Part shown: positions 23,051 to 32,973 of the stretch, piece after piece
How the letters are laid out: each line of letters opens with the position of its first letter
How positions within the stretch are numbered: the first letter of the stretch is position 1
NCBI GenBank assembly: GCA_963809765.1
Contig: CAWEKT010000001.1
Coordinates: forward strand, 1,240,001-1,304,000
DNA length: 64,000 bases
Direction: 5' to 3'
Source of the DNA: JACVRM01 sp963809765
GTDB lineage: Bacteria > Actinomycetota > Thermoleophilia > Gaiellales > Gaiellaceae
The notes under the pieces: generated by a model
What the model was told of the DNA's origin: nothing
Database searches by the model: none
The model's input: only the letters and a program-made list of their open reading frames with translations
Made by a program: the position numbers and the translations under genes

Positions 23051-23888
23051 ATGGTGTATGCGCTCCTCATTGCGGCGGCTGTTGCGCTGCTCGGAGGCCT
23101 GCACCTGATCGCCTCGCGGCGCGACCGCGAGCCCGCCGCGGCGCCGGCCGGAGCACGCAGCCGGTCGGACTCCGGGACGCGCTTCCTCGTGGCGGCGGCG
23201 GTCGGCGCGACGCTGTTCGCTCTCGGGGTCATCGCCGTGCCCGCGCTCCAGGACGACGACGAGGAGACCGTGGACACCACCCAGCCGACGATCCCGACCA
23301 CTACGGCGTCGAGCACGACCGGTCCGGAGCCCACGACGAGCCGGCCGGAAACGACGACGACCGAGCCCGAGACGACCACGAGCACTCCGGAAACGACGAC
23401 GACCGAACCGGAGACCACCACCGTCGACGACCGACGGCCACGACGCCACGAGCACGAGGCCCACGACCACCAGGCCCACGACCACCCGGCCCACGACCAC
23501 CCGGCCCACGACGACACGGCCGACGACCACCACCCCGACGACGACCACCACGCCCACCCCGCCCCTGCCGGAGGGCCGCACCGTACTCGTGGCGTTCACG
23601 GTCGGGCCGGACGGAGAGGTCCTGCGCAGCGTCAGCCGCGTCGGCGGCGAGGTGCAGGTGCGGAGCCCCTCGCAGGGCGTCTACCGCGTGACGCTGCCTC
23701 CGCTGACCGAACAGCAGCGCTCGCAGGCTGTCGTCCGGCTCTCCGTCCCGCCCAACACGGATGCGACGGGCAACTGGGAAGGCAACCGCACGCTCGTCGT
23801 GCTCATAGCGGACGAGGGCACCGGCGCGCCGGCCGCCCGACCCTTTGCGGTCGCCGTGCGCAGTACGGGGCTCCCCGAGACCAAGTAG
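23051..23888 (+). CDS. Membrane-anchored protein with Thr/Pro-rich stalk (frameshifted)
   Basis: A protein of about 278 residues. Two N-terminal membrane helices (residues about 2-17 and 45-68) are followed by a stalk of roughly 100 residues of TTT, EPE, RPTTT repeats and a C-terminal beta-rich domain starting RTVLVAFTVGPDGEVLRSV and ending RPFAVAVRSTGLPETK. One extra base near 23427 shifts the frame inside the stalk. The stalk repeat encodes RPTTT units and would span the cell wall; the outer domain could bind a surface ligand. No family is recognised. Same strand as the M23 peptidase 173 bp downstream. Confidence 0.65.
23459..23518 (+). repeat. 15-bp tandem repeat coding RPTTT
   Basis: About four units of GCCCACGACCACCCG in tandem lie inside the stalk region. 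They code for Thr/Pro repeats, not for a CRISPR: there are no spacers. Confidence 0.7.
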
Positions 23889-24061
23889 CGCACGAGAACC
23901 CCGCGCCGGTCCGCTTTCCTCGTCCACGGGGCCAGAGGCCCACGCTGGGATTGCTCCCGGCGGACGGCGCGGGGTTGGCCCCAATCGTGACGACTCGCCC
24001 GAACCGGGTCAACCGCGCGGGGCCGGGAGGAAGGACCGTCCGGGCCGGGAACTGGCCACCC

Positions 24062-24700
24062 GTGGTGCGGCGTCTCCGCTCCTTTCTCGCCCTGCTCGCG
24101 CTCTGCGGGGTGGTCGCCGCTGCCGCGGCGGCGCTCGTCGTCGCGCGCTCGACCGGCCAGCGGGTCGACCAGCTGGCCCGTCAGATCGAGGCCGCGCGCA
24201 GCGAGACACGGCGCTCCCGGGCCCGCAGCCTGACCGCTTCGTCCCAGATCGAGTCCGTCAGCCGCCGCGTGAGGGCGCTGAGCCATCCGATGTTCGCGTC
24301 GCTCTCGTGGCCCGTGGACGGCGGGGTGCTGAGTCAGTACGGCCTGCGGGGCTGTTGCATGCACCCCGGCATCGACCTCGACGGCCCGGCCGGCGCCGCG
24401 GTGCGGGCAGCGGCCGTCGGCGTCGTGCTGGAGGCCGGCTGGGAGTCGGGCTACGGCAACCGGGTCGTCGTCGACCACGGGCGCGGACTGGCGACGCTCT
24501 ACGCACATCTCGCAGCGGTCGGCGTCCGCCCGGGGACGCTCGTCACACGGGCGACGGTGCTGGGCAGCGTCGGCTGCACCGGCAGCTGCTACGGCACCCA
24601 TCTCCACTTCGAGGTGCGCCTGAACGGCAAGACGAGCGACCCGCTCCTCTGGCTGCCGGAGCAGCGCGACGACGTCGCTGCACTGCAGTACGCCGGCTGA
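24062..24700 (+). CDS. M23-family peptidoglycan endopeptidase
   Basis: A 212-residue exported protein. An N-terminal helix (FLALLALCGVVAAAAAALVV) anchors or secretes it and is followed by a coiled coil (VDQLARQIEAARSETRRSRA). The LytM domain has HPGIDLDGPAGAAVRAAA (H and D metal ligands), GNRVVVDHGRGLATLYAHL and GTHLHFEV (HxH). All zinc ligands are present, so it should be active, cutting stem-peptide cross-links. The start is chosen at GTG 24062 just before the helix; an earlier GTG at 23987 is possible. Confidence 0.85.
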   Translation: MVRRLRSFLALLALCGVVAAAAAALVVARSTGQRVDQLARQIEAARSETRRSRARSLTASSQIESVSRRVRALSHPMFASLSWPVDGGVLSQYGLRGCCMHPGIDLDGPAGAAVRAAAVGVVLEAGWESGYGNRVVVDHGRGLATLYAHLAAVGVRPGTLVTRATVLGSVGCTGSCYGTHLHFEVRLNGKTSDPLLWLPEQRDDVAALQYAG

Positions 24701-24746
24701 CCTCACGCGCATCGACACCTTGCGCGGGCGGTGGGAGAATCCGCGG

Positions 24747-26435
24747 ATGAACGGCCGCGCCCAGCTCGTCAACGCCGCGCTCCTGGGCGCCCTGCCGGCG
24801 GACCTGCAGGAGGAGCTGCTCGCAGCCGCGGAGCCGGCGCGCCTCGACGCACAGGAGTGGCTCTTCCGCGAGGGTGACCCGGCAGACCACCTCTACCTGC
24901 TCGTCTCGGGCCGCCTGCGGGTCATCGTGGTGCGCGACGGCGAGCCGCGCGTGCTGCGCCTGCTCGGGCCGGGGGCCGCGATCGGGGAGCTCGCGATCCT
25001 GACGCAGAGCCCCCGCTCGGCCTCGATCCAGGCGGTTCGCGACAGCGAGTTGCTGCAGCTGGACGGCGAGCGCTTCCTGGCGCTGCTCGAGCGCAACCCC
25101 GACCTCGGAGTGGCGCTCGCCCGGGCGCTTGCACAGCAGCTCCAGGAGAGCGGCGGCCTGTCCGAGCCCGACGTGACGCCCACCGTGTTCGCGGTCACGG
25201 CGACCCCCGGACTGGACGTGCAGCCGTTCTGCAACGAGCTGCTGCGCGCCCTCGAAACCCTCGGCTCCGTGACGCCCGTGCAGCAGATTCCGCATGAAGA
25301 CTGGAGCACGTCGCTCGCCACGCTGGAAGCCGCCAACGACTTCGTGCTGCTGCTGGCGCCCGCCGACGGCGGCGCCTGGAGCGAGTTCTGCCTACGGCAG
25401 GCGGATCGCGTCGCCGTTGTCGCCGCCGGCCCGCCGCCCCCGGAGTTCCGTGCGCCGGCAGGCTGTGACGTCGTCTTCCTCGACGCCTCCGCCGCGCGCA
25501 CGCTCCGCGACTGGAACGCAACGTGCCGGCCCCGGGCGCACCACGTGGCTCGCGCCGGTGACGCGGATGCCGTCGCCCGTGTGGCGCGCCGCCTCGCCGG
25601 CCGCTCGCTGGGCCTCGTGCTGTCCGGCGGCGGCGCGCGGGCGTTCGCGCACCTCGGGGTGCTCCAGGTCCTGGCCGAGGAGGGCATCGCGATCGACCGG
25701 GTCGGCGGGACGAGCATGGGCTCGTTCATCGCGGCGATGGTTGCGTCGGGACGACCGGTCGCAGAGATGATCGAGATCTTCCGGGCGGACGTCGCGCGGC
25801 CGGTGCCGCTCACCGACTACACCGTTCCCCGCTACTCGCTGCTCAAGGCACGCAGCCGGGGCGAGTCGCTCCTCCGCGAGCTGTTCGGCGAAATGACGGT
25901 CGAAGAGCTGCCGCGACCGCTGTTCACGGTCAGCGCCGACCTCGTGAGCGGACAGATGGTCGTCCACCGGGAGGGATCGCTGGTGGAGGCGGTGGCGACG
26001 AGCATGACGATCCCGGGCCTGCTGCCTCCCCGCCTGCGCGAAGAGCAGGTGCTCATCGACGGGGGGATCCTCAACAACCTGCCCGTCGACGTCATGGTTG
26101 CCGGTGAGCCGGGCCCGGTCGTCGCCGTTGACGTCATGCGGCGAGTCGACGCCGCCGACCTGCAGGCGGCCGGGCGCAGCGCGCTGCCGACGATCCTGGA
26201 GACGCTGGCCAGGGCGACCGTGCTCGGGAGCATCGAGCGCGCGGAGTCCAACCGACGCCTCGCCTCGCTCATGATCACGCCCGACGTCCAGGGGCTGGGC
26301 CTGCGCGACTTCCGCCGCATAAACGAGGCGCTCGACGCCGGGCGCCGCGCAGGTGAGGCGGCGCTTGCCGCCGGCGGCAAGGAACGCCTGCAGGTCCGGC
26401 GCCCGTCACCGGCTGAGGCGCTCACACCGGCCTGA
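24747..26435 (+). CDS. Cyclic-nucleotide-binding patatin-like phospholipase
   Basis: A 562-residue protein of the NTE/RssA type. Residues about 10-130 are a cNMP-binding beta-roll (EWLFREGDPADHLYLLVSGRL, PGAAIGELAIL). After a linker with a Rossmann-like segment comes the patatin domain: oxyanion loop LSGGGARAFAHLG, nucleophile GTSMGS and the catalytic aspartate in DGGILNNLPV. The serine-aspartate dyad is complete. It probably hydrolyses lysophospholipids at the membrane under control of a bound nucleotide, as in mycobacterial Rv2565. The LysE gene begins 2 bp after its stop. Confidence 0.88.
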   Translation: MNGRAQLVNAALLGALPADLQEELLAAAEPARLDAQEWLFREGDPADHLYLLVSGRLRVIVVRDGEPRVLRLLGPGAAIGELAILTQSPRSASIQAVRDSELLQLDGERFLALLERNPDLGVALARALAQQLQESGGLSEPDVTPTVFAVTATPGLDVQPFCNELLRALETLGSVTPVQQIPHEDWSTSLATLEAANDFVLLLAPADGGAWSEFCLRQADRVAVVAAGPPPPEFRAPAGCDVVFLDASAARTLRDWNATCRPRAHHVARAGDADAVARVARRLAGRSLGLVLSGGGARAFAHLGVLQVLAEEGIAIDRVGGTSMGSFIAAMVASGRPVAEMIEIFRADVARPVPLTDYTVPRYSLLKARSRGESLLRELFGEMTVEELPRPLFTVSADLVSGQMVVHREGSLVEAVATSMTIPGLLPPRLREEQVLIDGGILNNLPVDVMVAGEPGPVVAVDVMRRVDAADLQAAGRSALPTILETLARATVLGSIERAESNRRLASLMITPDVQGLGLRDFRRINEALDAGRRAGEAALAAGGKERLQVRRPSPAEALTPA

Positions 26436-26436
26436 C

Positions 26437-27072
26437 GTGCTGGCGCAGATCGCCGCATTCACGCTGGCGGCCACGCTCGTCACCGTCGTGCCCGGGCCCG
26501 ACATGGCGCTCGTGGCGCGCCGGGCGATGGCGGACGGCTGGCGCCGGGCGACCGTCACGAGCGCAGGCATCGTCTCGGGCCTGCTCGTGCATGCGACCGC
26601 CTCCGCGATCGGCGTCTCCGCGATCCTCGTCCGCTCGGCGACCGCCTTCACCGCGCTGAAGGTCGCGGGGGCTTGCTACCTCGTCGTGCTCGGGATCCTC
26701 AGCATCCGCTCCGCGGGACGCACGGCGCGCCGGCCGACCGGCGCGCTCGAGGGCGAAGAGCCGCCCGCTCGCTCCGGTCGGACGAGCTTCGCCCAGGGCT
26801 TCCTCAACAACGTGCTGAACCCGAAGCCGGCGCTCTTCTACCTGGCGTTCGTCCCGCAGTTCGTCGAGCCCGGAGACCCGGTCTTCCTGCTGACCGCGAT
26901 CATGGTCTCGATCCACATCGTGATCAGCATCGTCTGGCTGGTCGTGTGGGGCTGGCTGGTCAGCAGCGCGACCGACCTGGTCACCCGCTCGAACTGGCGC
27001 GCTGCGCTCGAAGGCGTCACGGGGGCGGTGCTGATCGGCCTGGGGCTACGGCTGGCGACCACGAGCCGCTAG
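26437..27072 (+). CDS. LysE/RhtB-family amino acid exporter
   Basis: A 211-residue membrane protein with about six helices. The opening TLVTVVPGPDMALVARRAMADG carries the family PGP motif, and GFLNNVLNPKPALFYLAFVP is the second family signature. GTG start at 26437, 2 bp after the patatin stop, so the two are probably cotranscribed. Export of amino acids or homoserine-like compounds is the family role; the substrate is unknown. Confidence 0.85.
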   Translation: MLAQIAAFTLAATLVTVVPGPDMALVARRAMADGWRRATVTSAGIVSGLLVHATASAIGVSAILVRSATAFTALKVAGACYLVVLGILSIRSAGRTARRPTGALEGEEPPARSGRTSFAQGFLNNVLNPKPALFYLAFVPQFVEPGDPVFLLTAIMVSIHIVISIVWLVVWGWLVSSATDLVTRSNWRAALEGVTGAVLIGLGLRLATTSR

Positions 27073-27117
27073 ACGGCGAACCAGGCCGGGGCTGCGGTGG
27101 CGGGATTCCTGAGGCTG

Positions 27118-27724
27118 CTAACCGCTTCGACTGATCGCGGCGATGGCCGTGCTCAGCATCGCTGCCTCGGCTTCGGCTTCCGGGATGCGGCCGCCTCGGA
27201 TCTCGTGGCTGGCGGTGTGAACGATCGCGCGGACGACCGCGAGGTGCCAGGCGATCGGGAGATCGTTCCTGAAGACGCCCTGCTTCTGGCCTCGTTCGAT
27301 CAGGGGCTCGAGCTGGTCGAGCATGGGAGTGTGACGCCGGTGGAGCTCCTCTGCCGAGAGTCGGGCGGTGTTGAGCGCGAGCAGACCGTGGAAGCGGGCA
27401 AGCTGTCGCCAGGTGGCTCGGAGCACTCGCTCCAGCGCCTCCTCAGGCTCGCCGAGAGTGGTGGTCGGCGCCTCTCATCGCCTCGACGACCTGTGCGACC
27501 GCGTGGTCCATGACCGCGTCGAGGAGAGCCGTGCGGGTCGGAAAGTGGACGTAGATCGTCGCTCTGACGACGCCGGCGCGGCGAGCGATCTCCGACATGC
27601 TGCTGTCGGGATCGCTCGCCAGCGCCTCGAGGGCGGCGTCGAGGATGGAGGCGACGCTGCGCTCCGCGTCGGCCCGGCGGCGCTTCGGGGTGGCCGGCTC
27701 AGAGGATGTCGTCGCTTTCCGCAT
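27118..27724 (-). CDS. TetR-family repressor (frameshifted)
   Basis: A protein of about 201 residues. The N-terminal HTH (SMSEIARRAGVVRATIYVHFPTRTALLDAVM) is in one frame, while the ligand-binding part (WRQLARFHGLLALNTARLSAEE and on) is in another. One extra C near 27461 explains it. The ATG overlaps the MFS stop by one base (TGATG), giving an MFS-tetR operon. Two 16-bp palindromes sit in the promoter of that operon at 29229 and 29256, so autorepression with the exporter is likely. The inducer is unknown. Confidence 0.82.
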
Positions 27725-29210
27725 CAGTGGGTCGGCATGGCGCTCGGCGAAAGACGCATCCTGGGGACGAAGTGACGTGCGCGCGGAAGCACGGCGAGAG
27801 CGACCAGGCTGGCGAGACTAGCGAGGAGCGCGGCCGCGATGAACGCGTGCGAGATCCCGGACGCAGCCTGTGGGCCGGCGATGGCGCCGCTGCCGGCCGC
27901 GATGGTGGAGAAGATCGCGATTCCGACGGTGCCGCCGATCTCGTGGGCAGTTGAGTTGAGACCGGAGATCATCCCGGTCTCTTGTTCGCGGGCGCCGGTG
28001 AGGATGGCGATCGACACGGCGACGACGGCAACGCCGAGCCCGAGTCCGGCGACGAGCATTCCGGGCAGCACGTCGCGGAGGTAGCCGCCGTTCTCGCCGA
28101 CGTGTGCGAGCAGAGTCAGTCCGGCGGCGGCGACGAGGAAGGCACCGGCAAGAGGGCCACGGACGCCGTGGTTGCTGACGATGTGCCCGGCGCCGTGCGC
28201 GCCGACGCCGGCTGCGAGCGCGAGCGGGATGAAGGCGAGGCCGGTCGTGAGCGGCCCCCATCCGAGCACGTTCTGGAGGTAGAGCGAGCTGAGCAGGAAG
28301 AGCCCGAACATCGATCCGGTTGCGGCGAGCATCAGGAGGACGCCACCGCCGACTGCACGGTCCGCCAGCCGGTCGATCCGCAGGAGCGGCGTATGCGTGC
28401 GGCGCTCGATGGCCGCGAAGGCGACGAGGCCGGCAAGACCGCCCAGGCCGAAGAGGTGCGTCTGGGTCGACGTCCAACCCGCGCCTTCTGCCTGGGTGAT
28501 CGCGAAGACGATCGCGGCGAGACTCGTCGTGGCGAGCAGAGCCCCCCGAACGTCGAGACCCTTCCAGCGCGGCTTGATGGTGTCGGCCGGAATGATCTTC
28601 ACAACGGCTATCGCCAGTGCTGCGGCGACCGGGATGTTGACGTAGAAGATCGTCCGCCAGCCGGCGAACTCGGTCAGGACGCCGCCGACGAGGACGCCGA
28701 TCGCAGCACCTGCGCCGCCGACTGCTCCCCAGGCGGCGAGCGCTTTCGCCCGCTGGTTGCCCCCAAAGGCGGACATGATGATCGCCAGTGCTGCGGGGGA
28801 GAGCATCGCGGCGCCGAGCCCCTGCCCCGCTCGGGCTGCGAAGAGCGCACCGGCAGTGTCGGCGAGAGCGGAAGCGAGAGATGCAGCGGTGAAGATGCCG
28901 AGCCCGGTCAGGAACATCCGGCGTCGTCCGAGCAGGTCGGCGGCGCGGCCGCCGAAGAGGAGCAGGCTCCCGAAGATCAGCGAGTAGCTCGTGATCGTCC
29001 AGCTGATGGTGGACCCGGCAGGTTCAGGTCGTCTGCCAGGCTCGGAAGCGCGATGTTCACCGCTGTGATGTCCAGGATCACCATCAGCTGCGCGATCAGG
29101 AGGACGAACAGCAGCAGACCATTCTTGCGCGTCGGCTTCTCGGTGCTGGCGGTGTGTTGTCGGTGGCTGTGACCAGTTGGTGTTGCGTTGGCTGACTTGC
29201 TTCCGTGCAT
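27724..29210 (-). CDS. MFS drug exporter, DHA2/EmrB-QacA type (frameshifted)
   Basis: A 14-helix exporter of about 495 residues. The N-terminus (ATG 29210) to LMVILDITAVNIALPSLADDL is in one frame and the rest, from GSTISWTITSYSLIFGSLL, in another. A single missing base near 29015 explains it. The motif D-x-TAVNIALP in helix 1 and GRAADLLGRRRMF (motif A) between helices 2 and 3 are typical of proton-driven multidrug exporters. It lies in an operon with a TetR gene under two operators. The substrate is probably a toxic cation or antibiotic, by family inference. Confidence 0.86.
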
Positions 29211-29228
29211 GGCTGATCCTTTCTAAGT

Positions 29229-29278
29229 CGGACACTGTTGTCCGTGTTACTAAACCAGACATCAGTGTCCGATGTCAA
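29229..29278 (-). promoter_or_regulatory. Promoter with two TetR operators for the MFS-tetR operon
   Basis: On the minus strand TTGACA (29273-29278) is followed after 18 bp by TTTAGT. The palindrome CGGACACTGATGTCTG (29256-29271) lies between -35 and -10, and CGGACAACAGTGTCCG (29229-29244) covers the start region. The two sites share the half-site CGGACA and differ mainly in the centre, as expected for a TetR dimer pair. Confidence 0.75.
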
Positions 29279-29392
29279 GGACCTGTGTTGCGGTACTCGC
29301 TCGACCCGCCTCGAGACCAGTCAGGGCTGCGCGTGGCCGTCGGGCCCAGCCGTCCACCCGGGCGTAGCACTGCAGGCTAGAGCCCGAACGCC

Positions 29393-29623
29393 TCAGCCGC
29401 CTCGCACCTGACTCGGGCGCGGCCTGAGCACGTCGAGGACCTTCGCCGCACCGTCCTCGATCCGATAGACCGTGACCGCCCCGGCGGTCGTGTCGCCGTT
29501 CCGCGATCGGCAGGGGCGGCGGTCGGCCTCGCCGCCCCAGCTCTTCGAGCCCGGCATGAACCGAGGACCTCTCGTCCGAGCCAACGCGGACAGGGTCTCG
29601 AATTGATCGACGGCCGTGCTCAT
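29393..29623 (-). CDS. Doubtful ORF over a tRNA-derived scar
   Basis: A 76-codon ORF whose middle, LARTRGPRFMPGSKSW, is the translation of the tRNA-like segment at 29550-29585 and so not normal protein. The 3' part (TTAGAVTVYRIEDGAAKVLDV) looks coding and may be the tail of a decayed gene. I see no other gene in 29279-29631. Confidence 0.25.
   Translation of the reverse strand: MSTAVDQFETLSALARTRGPRFMPGSKSWGGEADRRPCRSRNGDTTAGAVTVYRIEDGAAKVLDVLRPRPSQVRGG
29565..29585 (-). other. 21-bp tRNA-scar motif, shared with 47713-47733
   Basis: GTTGGCTCGGACGAGAGGTC (plus one base) on the minus strand is identical to the segment before the tRNA 3' half at 47689-47733. Here the T-arm that follows is degraded (TCGGTTCATGCCGGGC). 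It is probably an old attachment-site remnant. Confidence 0.5.
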
Positions 29624-29631
29624 TGATCCCG

Positions 29632-31590
29632 CTACGAACCCTGTGGGGCAGGACTCGTGCCCGTTTCACCGCCGACTCTGCGGCGCTGCTCGCGAGCGGC
29701 GTTGACCTCCTCCGAGCTGGTCTCTGCACCGTCCTTGCGAATGCTCAGGTCGTAGAAGAGCAGGGCGATGACGATGCCGGCCGCGGGCAGCACGAACACG
29801 TAGACGAGCGAGGAGACGAGATTGATCACGGCCAGGGACGCAGGCGTGACGAACATCATCGCGACCCCGATGATCGGGCCGAGGAGAGCGACCGTTCCGT
29901 TCACGAGCGCGCCGATCGCGAAGACCCGTAGCTCGCTGCCGCGCACCAGTTCGCCGCTGCGCCTCAGGCCCGAGGCGCCCCCACGCTCCTCGATCACGAT
30001 CGACTGCAACGTGAGCGTCTTGCGGATGAGGTAGACGATGGCGATCGGGATCCCGATCACGGTGATGACCAAGAGGCCCGCGACGATCGTCATGCGCACC
30101 GTCGCCCAGGCGAGCGAGATCAGCCCGGGAAGAATGCCGCGGTAGGCGTCGAGCGCATCGGGCTGCTCGGCCCTCGTCGATCCGGTCGAGCGCCTCGGCG
30201 CAGTCGCCGCATACACGAGCACTGGCGGCGATCAGCGTGGTGAAGGCACCGAAGAGCACGGCGGCCGAACGCGCCGACGACGGGATCCTCGACCGCCACG
30301 TCCGTGAGCGGTGGACAGCCCGGTCACGCCGAACAGGAGGTGCTGCGCGATCGCTGCGAGCGCGCCGAGCGGGATCGCCACCAGCCCGATCCCGACGAAG
30401 AGCGACCACCTCCCCCGATAGACGCGGAACCCGGAGCGGTAGATCTCACCGACGTCGCGCCGCTGCCGGATCGGAGTCGGCAGAGCGGGCGACCAGTTCG
30501 TTCGGCGCGAGAGCCAGACGGCGAGCATCCCGATCGCCAGGAGGATCCCGAGCACCGCGAACGGGTTGCGCAGGAAGCGGATGTAGATCTCGGATCCCGT
30601 CGCGACGGCGGTGCAGAAGAAGCCGGTCGCCGTCGGCGCGACCGAGCTCGCGGCCGGCACCTGCACGCTGTCCGACCGCCACTCCTCGTCGACCCAGGTG
30701 ATCGGCTCGGTCCACTGCGCCTTGACGGTGGGGCCGGTGGGCCCGCTGTTCGGCCCGGAGACCTCCTGCCCCCAGTGCCCGAGGTAGCCGAGCCAGGCAA
30801 ACGGGTCGCCCGAAGCAGTCGCCTGCCGACGGCACCACCACGACCTGCGTCGGCTCGTAGCTGGTCGGCCCGCGAGTGTCGTCACAGCCGAAGCCGGTCT
30901 GCGCGCTGTGCCCCAGATACAGCGCCTGGACGAACTGGTTGGCGTGGGAGCCCGCGCCCGGGTACACGACCGGGTGCCCGTCGCGCTTCTCGAGCTTGTC
31001 GTCGTCCCAGGTCGCGCTCTCAGCTCCCTCGTGCTGGGAGTAGCCCGACGAGCGCTGGCATCTGACCGAGCGCCTCCTCCGCCGTGCGAGCGTCGAAGAC
31101 GAGCTGGATCATCTCCCAGTCGCTCTCGTGCTTGTTGTTCCAGTCGTTGAAGGGGTAGTAGAACCAGTACTGGAGCGCGAGCTTCCCCTGCTCCTCGACG
31201 ATGTGCGCGTACGCCGTGGTCGGCTTGCCGGCGGCGATCCGGTTGAACCACTCCTCGTAGCTGCAGCCGGCGTCCAGCGGGTCGCCCGGGAAGTCGAGCC
31301 AGTACCCGTCGCCCTTCCCGTACAGGTCAGCTGCGGTCGGCGCGCTGCTTCACGACCGTCCCATCCGGCCCGAGCAGCACGACGTCCGCCTGCCCGAGCA
31401 CTGTCTCGACCGGCACCGGACGGTAGGGCTCGCCCGTCTCCGCGCACGGCTCGTGCTGCTTGAGCCCGACGACCGGCGCGTACTTCTCGGCCAGCTCCTG
31501 CTCGGCAGCGTCGGCGCCGACGGCGGCGGCCGGAAGGAGCAACGCCGCAAGCCAAGCAGTGGCAAACGCTGCGCGCGCGCCGGCCCTCAC
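29632..31590 (-). CDS. VPS62-like extracellular domain fused to membrane region (many frameshifts)
   Basis: Joining frames gives a protein of about 650 residues. A signal peptide (AAFATAWLAALLLPAAAVGA) precedes LAEKYAPVVGLKQHEPC, then DLYGKGDGYWLDFPGDPLDA, LQYWFYYPFNDWNNKHESDW and YPGAGSHANQF, which fit the VPS62/Na-independent eukaryote-like domain found in some actinobacteria. The C-terminal third has about five membrane helices (FAVLGILLAIGMLAVWL, LFVGIGLVAIPLGALAAI and others). Frameshifts fall near 31338, 31044, 30828, 30270 and 30200. All but the last pair are clear single extra bases. The frame content is well kept, so error is more likely than decay. Function unknown. Confidence 0.6.
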
Positions 31591-31661
31591 TCCGTGATCC
31601 TAGGGCGCGTGCGGATTCGACAGCCGCCCCATTCGGACACGCCTCGTCCCTCGACGACGCG

Positions 31662-32336
31662 CTACGCGGCGGGGATGACGAAGAACGCGATGGCGCAGAA
31701 CTGGCAGGCCACGCCCGCCGTCACCAACGTGTGGAAGATCTCGTGGTAGCCGAAGACCGCGGGGGCGGGATCCGGACGGCGCAGCGCGTACACGACTGCT
31801 CCGGTGATGTAGAGCACGCCGCCGGCGACGGCTAGACCGATCCCTGGAAGGGCGACGCTATGCATCAAGTCCGGGACCAGAACGGCCCCGGACAGTCCGA
31901 GCGCGACCGCCATGGCGGCGTCGAGCGCCTTCGGCGTCGCGAACCAGAGGACCTTCAGCATCGTCGCGGCGATTGCCCCCGCCCAGATGGTGGCCAGCAC
32001 GAACGCCTGCCGCGCACCGCCGAGCTCGAGCAGCACGTACGGCGTATAGGTGCTCGCGATCAGCACGTAGATCGTCGCGTGGTCCAGCCGCGCCATGCGG
32101 AGACGCTGACGAGCAGCCCAGGTGATGCGGTGATAGAGCGCACTGACACCGAACATGGCGCTCGAACTGGCGGCGCAGAACACGGCCGCGACCCGGGCGA
32201 GCGCAGTCGGTGCGCTCGCGACGAGAAACAGTCCGGGCGGCAGAGACGCGACGAATGCGTACTGATGGACAACCCCGCGCAGGCGTGGCTTCACCCGGGC
32301 CGCTCCCACAACGTGAGTCGAGCGTTCCATAGACAC
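31662..32336 (-). CDS. Hemolysin III / PAQR-family membrane protein
   Basis: A 224-residue seven-helix protein. Family markers are SALYHRITWAARQRLRMARLDHATIYVLIASTYTPY and the C-terminal FGYHEIFHTLV, which carry the conserved metal-binding histidines, serine and aspartate. Bacterial members may act as membrane hydrolases or in lipid homeostasis; haemolysis is not implied. It stands alone, convergent to nothing and 71 bp from the VPS62-like gene. Confidence 0.88.
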   Translation of the reverse strand: MSMERSTHVVGAARVKPRLRGVVHQYAFVASLPPGLFLVASAPTALARVAAVFCAASSSAMFGVSALYHRITWAARQRLRMARLDHATIYVLIASTYTPYVLLELGGARQAFVLATIWAGAIAATMLKVLWFATPKALDAAMAVALGLSGAVLVPDLMHSVALPGIGLAVAGGVLYITGAVVYALRRPDPAPAVFGYHEIFHTLVTAGVACQFCAIAFFVIPAA

Positions 32337-32343
32337 CTTGCGT

Positions 32344-32778
32344 CTACGGGGCGGAGGACGCCGGCCCCGCGGCGTCCTCCGCCTCCGTCTGCTCGCGTAG
32401 GCGGCGAGGGCTCACTGACGTGACATCCTGCGTCGCGCTGGCCTCCACGCGCCTTGTCGCTCCGCTCCCCCACGGAACGAGCGCGCGAGCAGTCTCTACA
32501 AAGGCTGCGAGTTCCCGGTCCAAGGCTTCGAGGTCGTTTCCACCACCTGGGTTCGCCACGTCACGGCGGGTGGGAAGTGCTCCTGGGGACGGCGATGACC
32601 CGTACGCCGGGGCGGGTGCTGCCTGTGACGACTCATCTCCCACCAGATCCTCCCTGCCTGCGAGCGTGACGGCCGAACGCGTCTTCCTGGTCGGCTCGGC
32701 TTGCGCGTCTCCAACCCGCTTCGCTGGGGGTGGACCTCTGCGGAACCTGTGTCTACGGCCCCGCGCGCGATCCGACAC
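32344..32778 (-). CDS. Doubtful hypothetical protein
   Basis: A 144-codon ORF, basic and Pro/Ala-rich at the start, with a more protein-like segment NDLEALDRELAAFVETARAL near residue 80. No domain is recognised and no ribosome site is clear. It could be the remnant of a small regulatory protein. The flanking 32779-32973 holds no gene that I can support. Confidence 0.3.
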   Translation of the reverse strand: MSDRARGRRHRFRRGPPPAKRVGDAQAEPTRKTRSAVTLAGREDLVGDESSQAAPAPAYGSSPSPGALPTRRDVANPGGGNDLEALDRELAAFVETARALVPWGSGATRRVEASATQDVTSVSPRRLREQTEAEDAAGPASSAP

Positions 32779-32973
32779 CTGGGTCTGAGGTGTCGGAGCC
32801 GGGCGAGTCTAGCAGCACGCCATTGGCGGCTCTGGGCGCCCCGGAACGTGGGCTGCACCCGCTCGAATTTTGTGTGCGGGTTGGACGACTTGGCGGTCTT
32901 CGCCGCGCCGACGTAGCTCGCGCGCGAACTGAGCGCGAAGCTCCGCCGCGGCTCGTATCCCAGCAGCGAACGT

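Noticed and set aside
23459..23518. CRISPR array
   Set aside because: The 15-bp units are directly tandem without spacers and lie in frame in a Thr/Pro-rich stalk.
29393..29623. Integrase fragment at the scar
   Set aside because: No tyrosine-recombinase catalytic motif (R..HxxR..Y) is visible; only the tRNA-derived part is clear.
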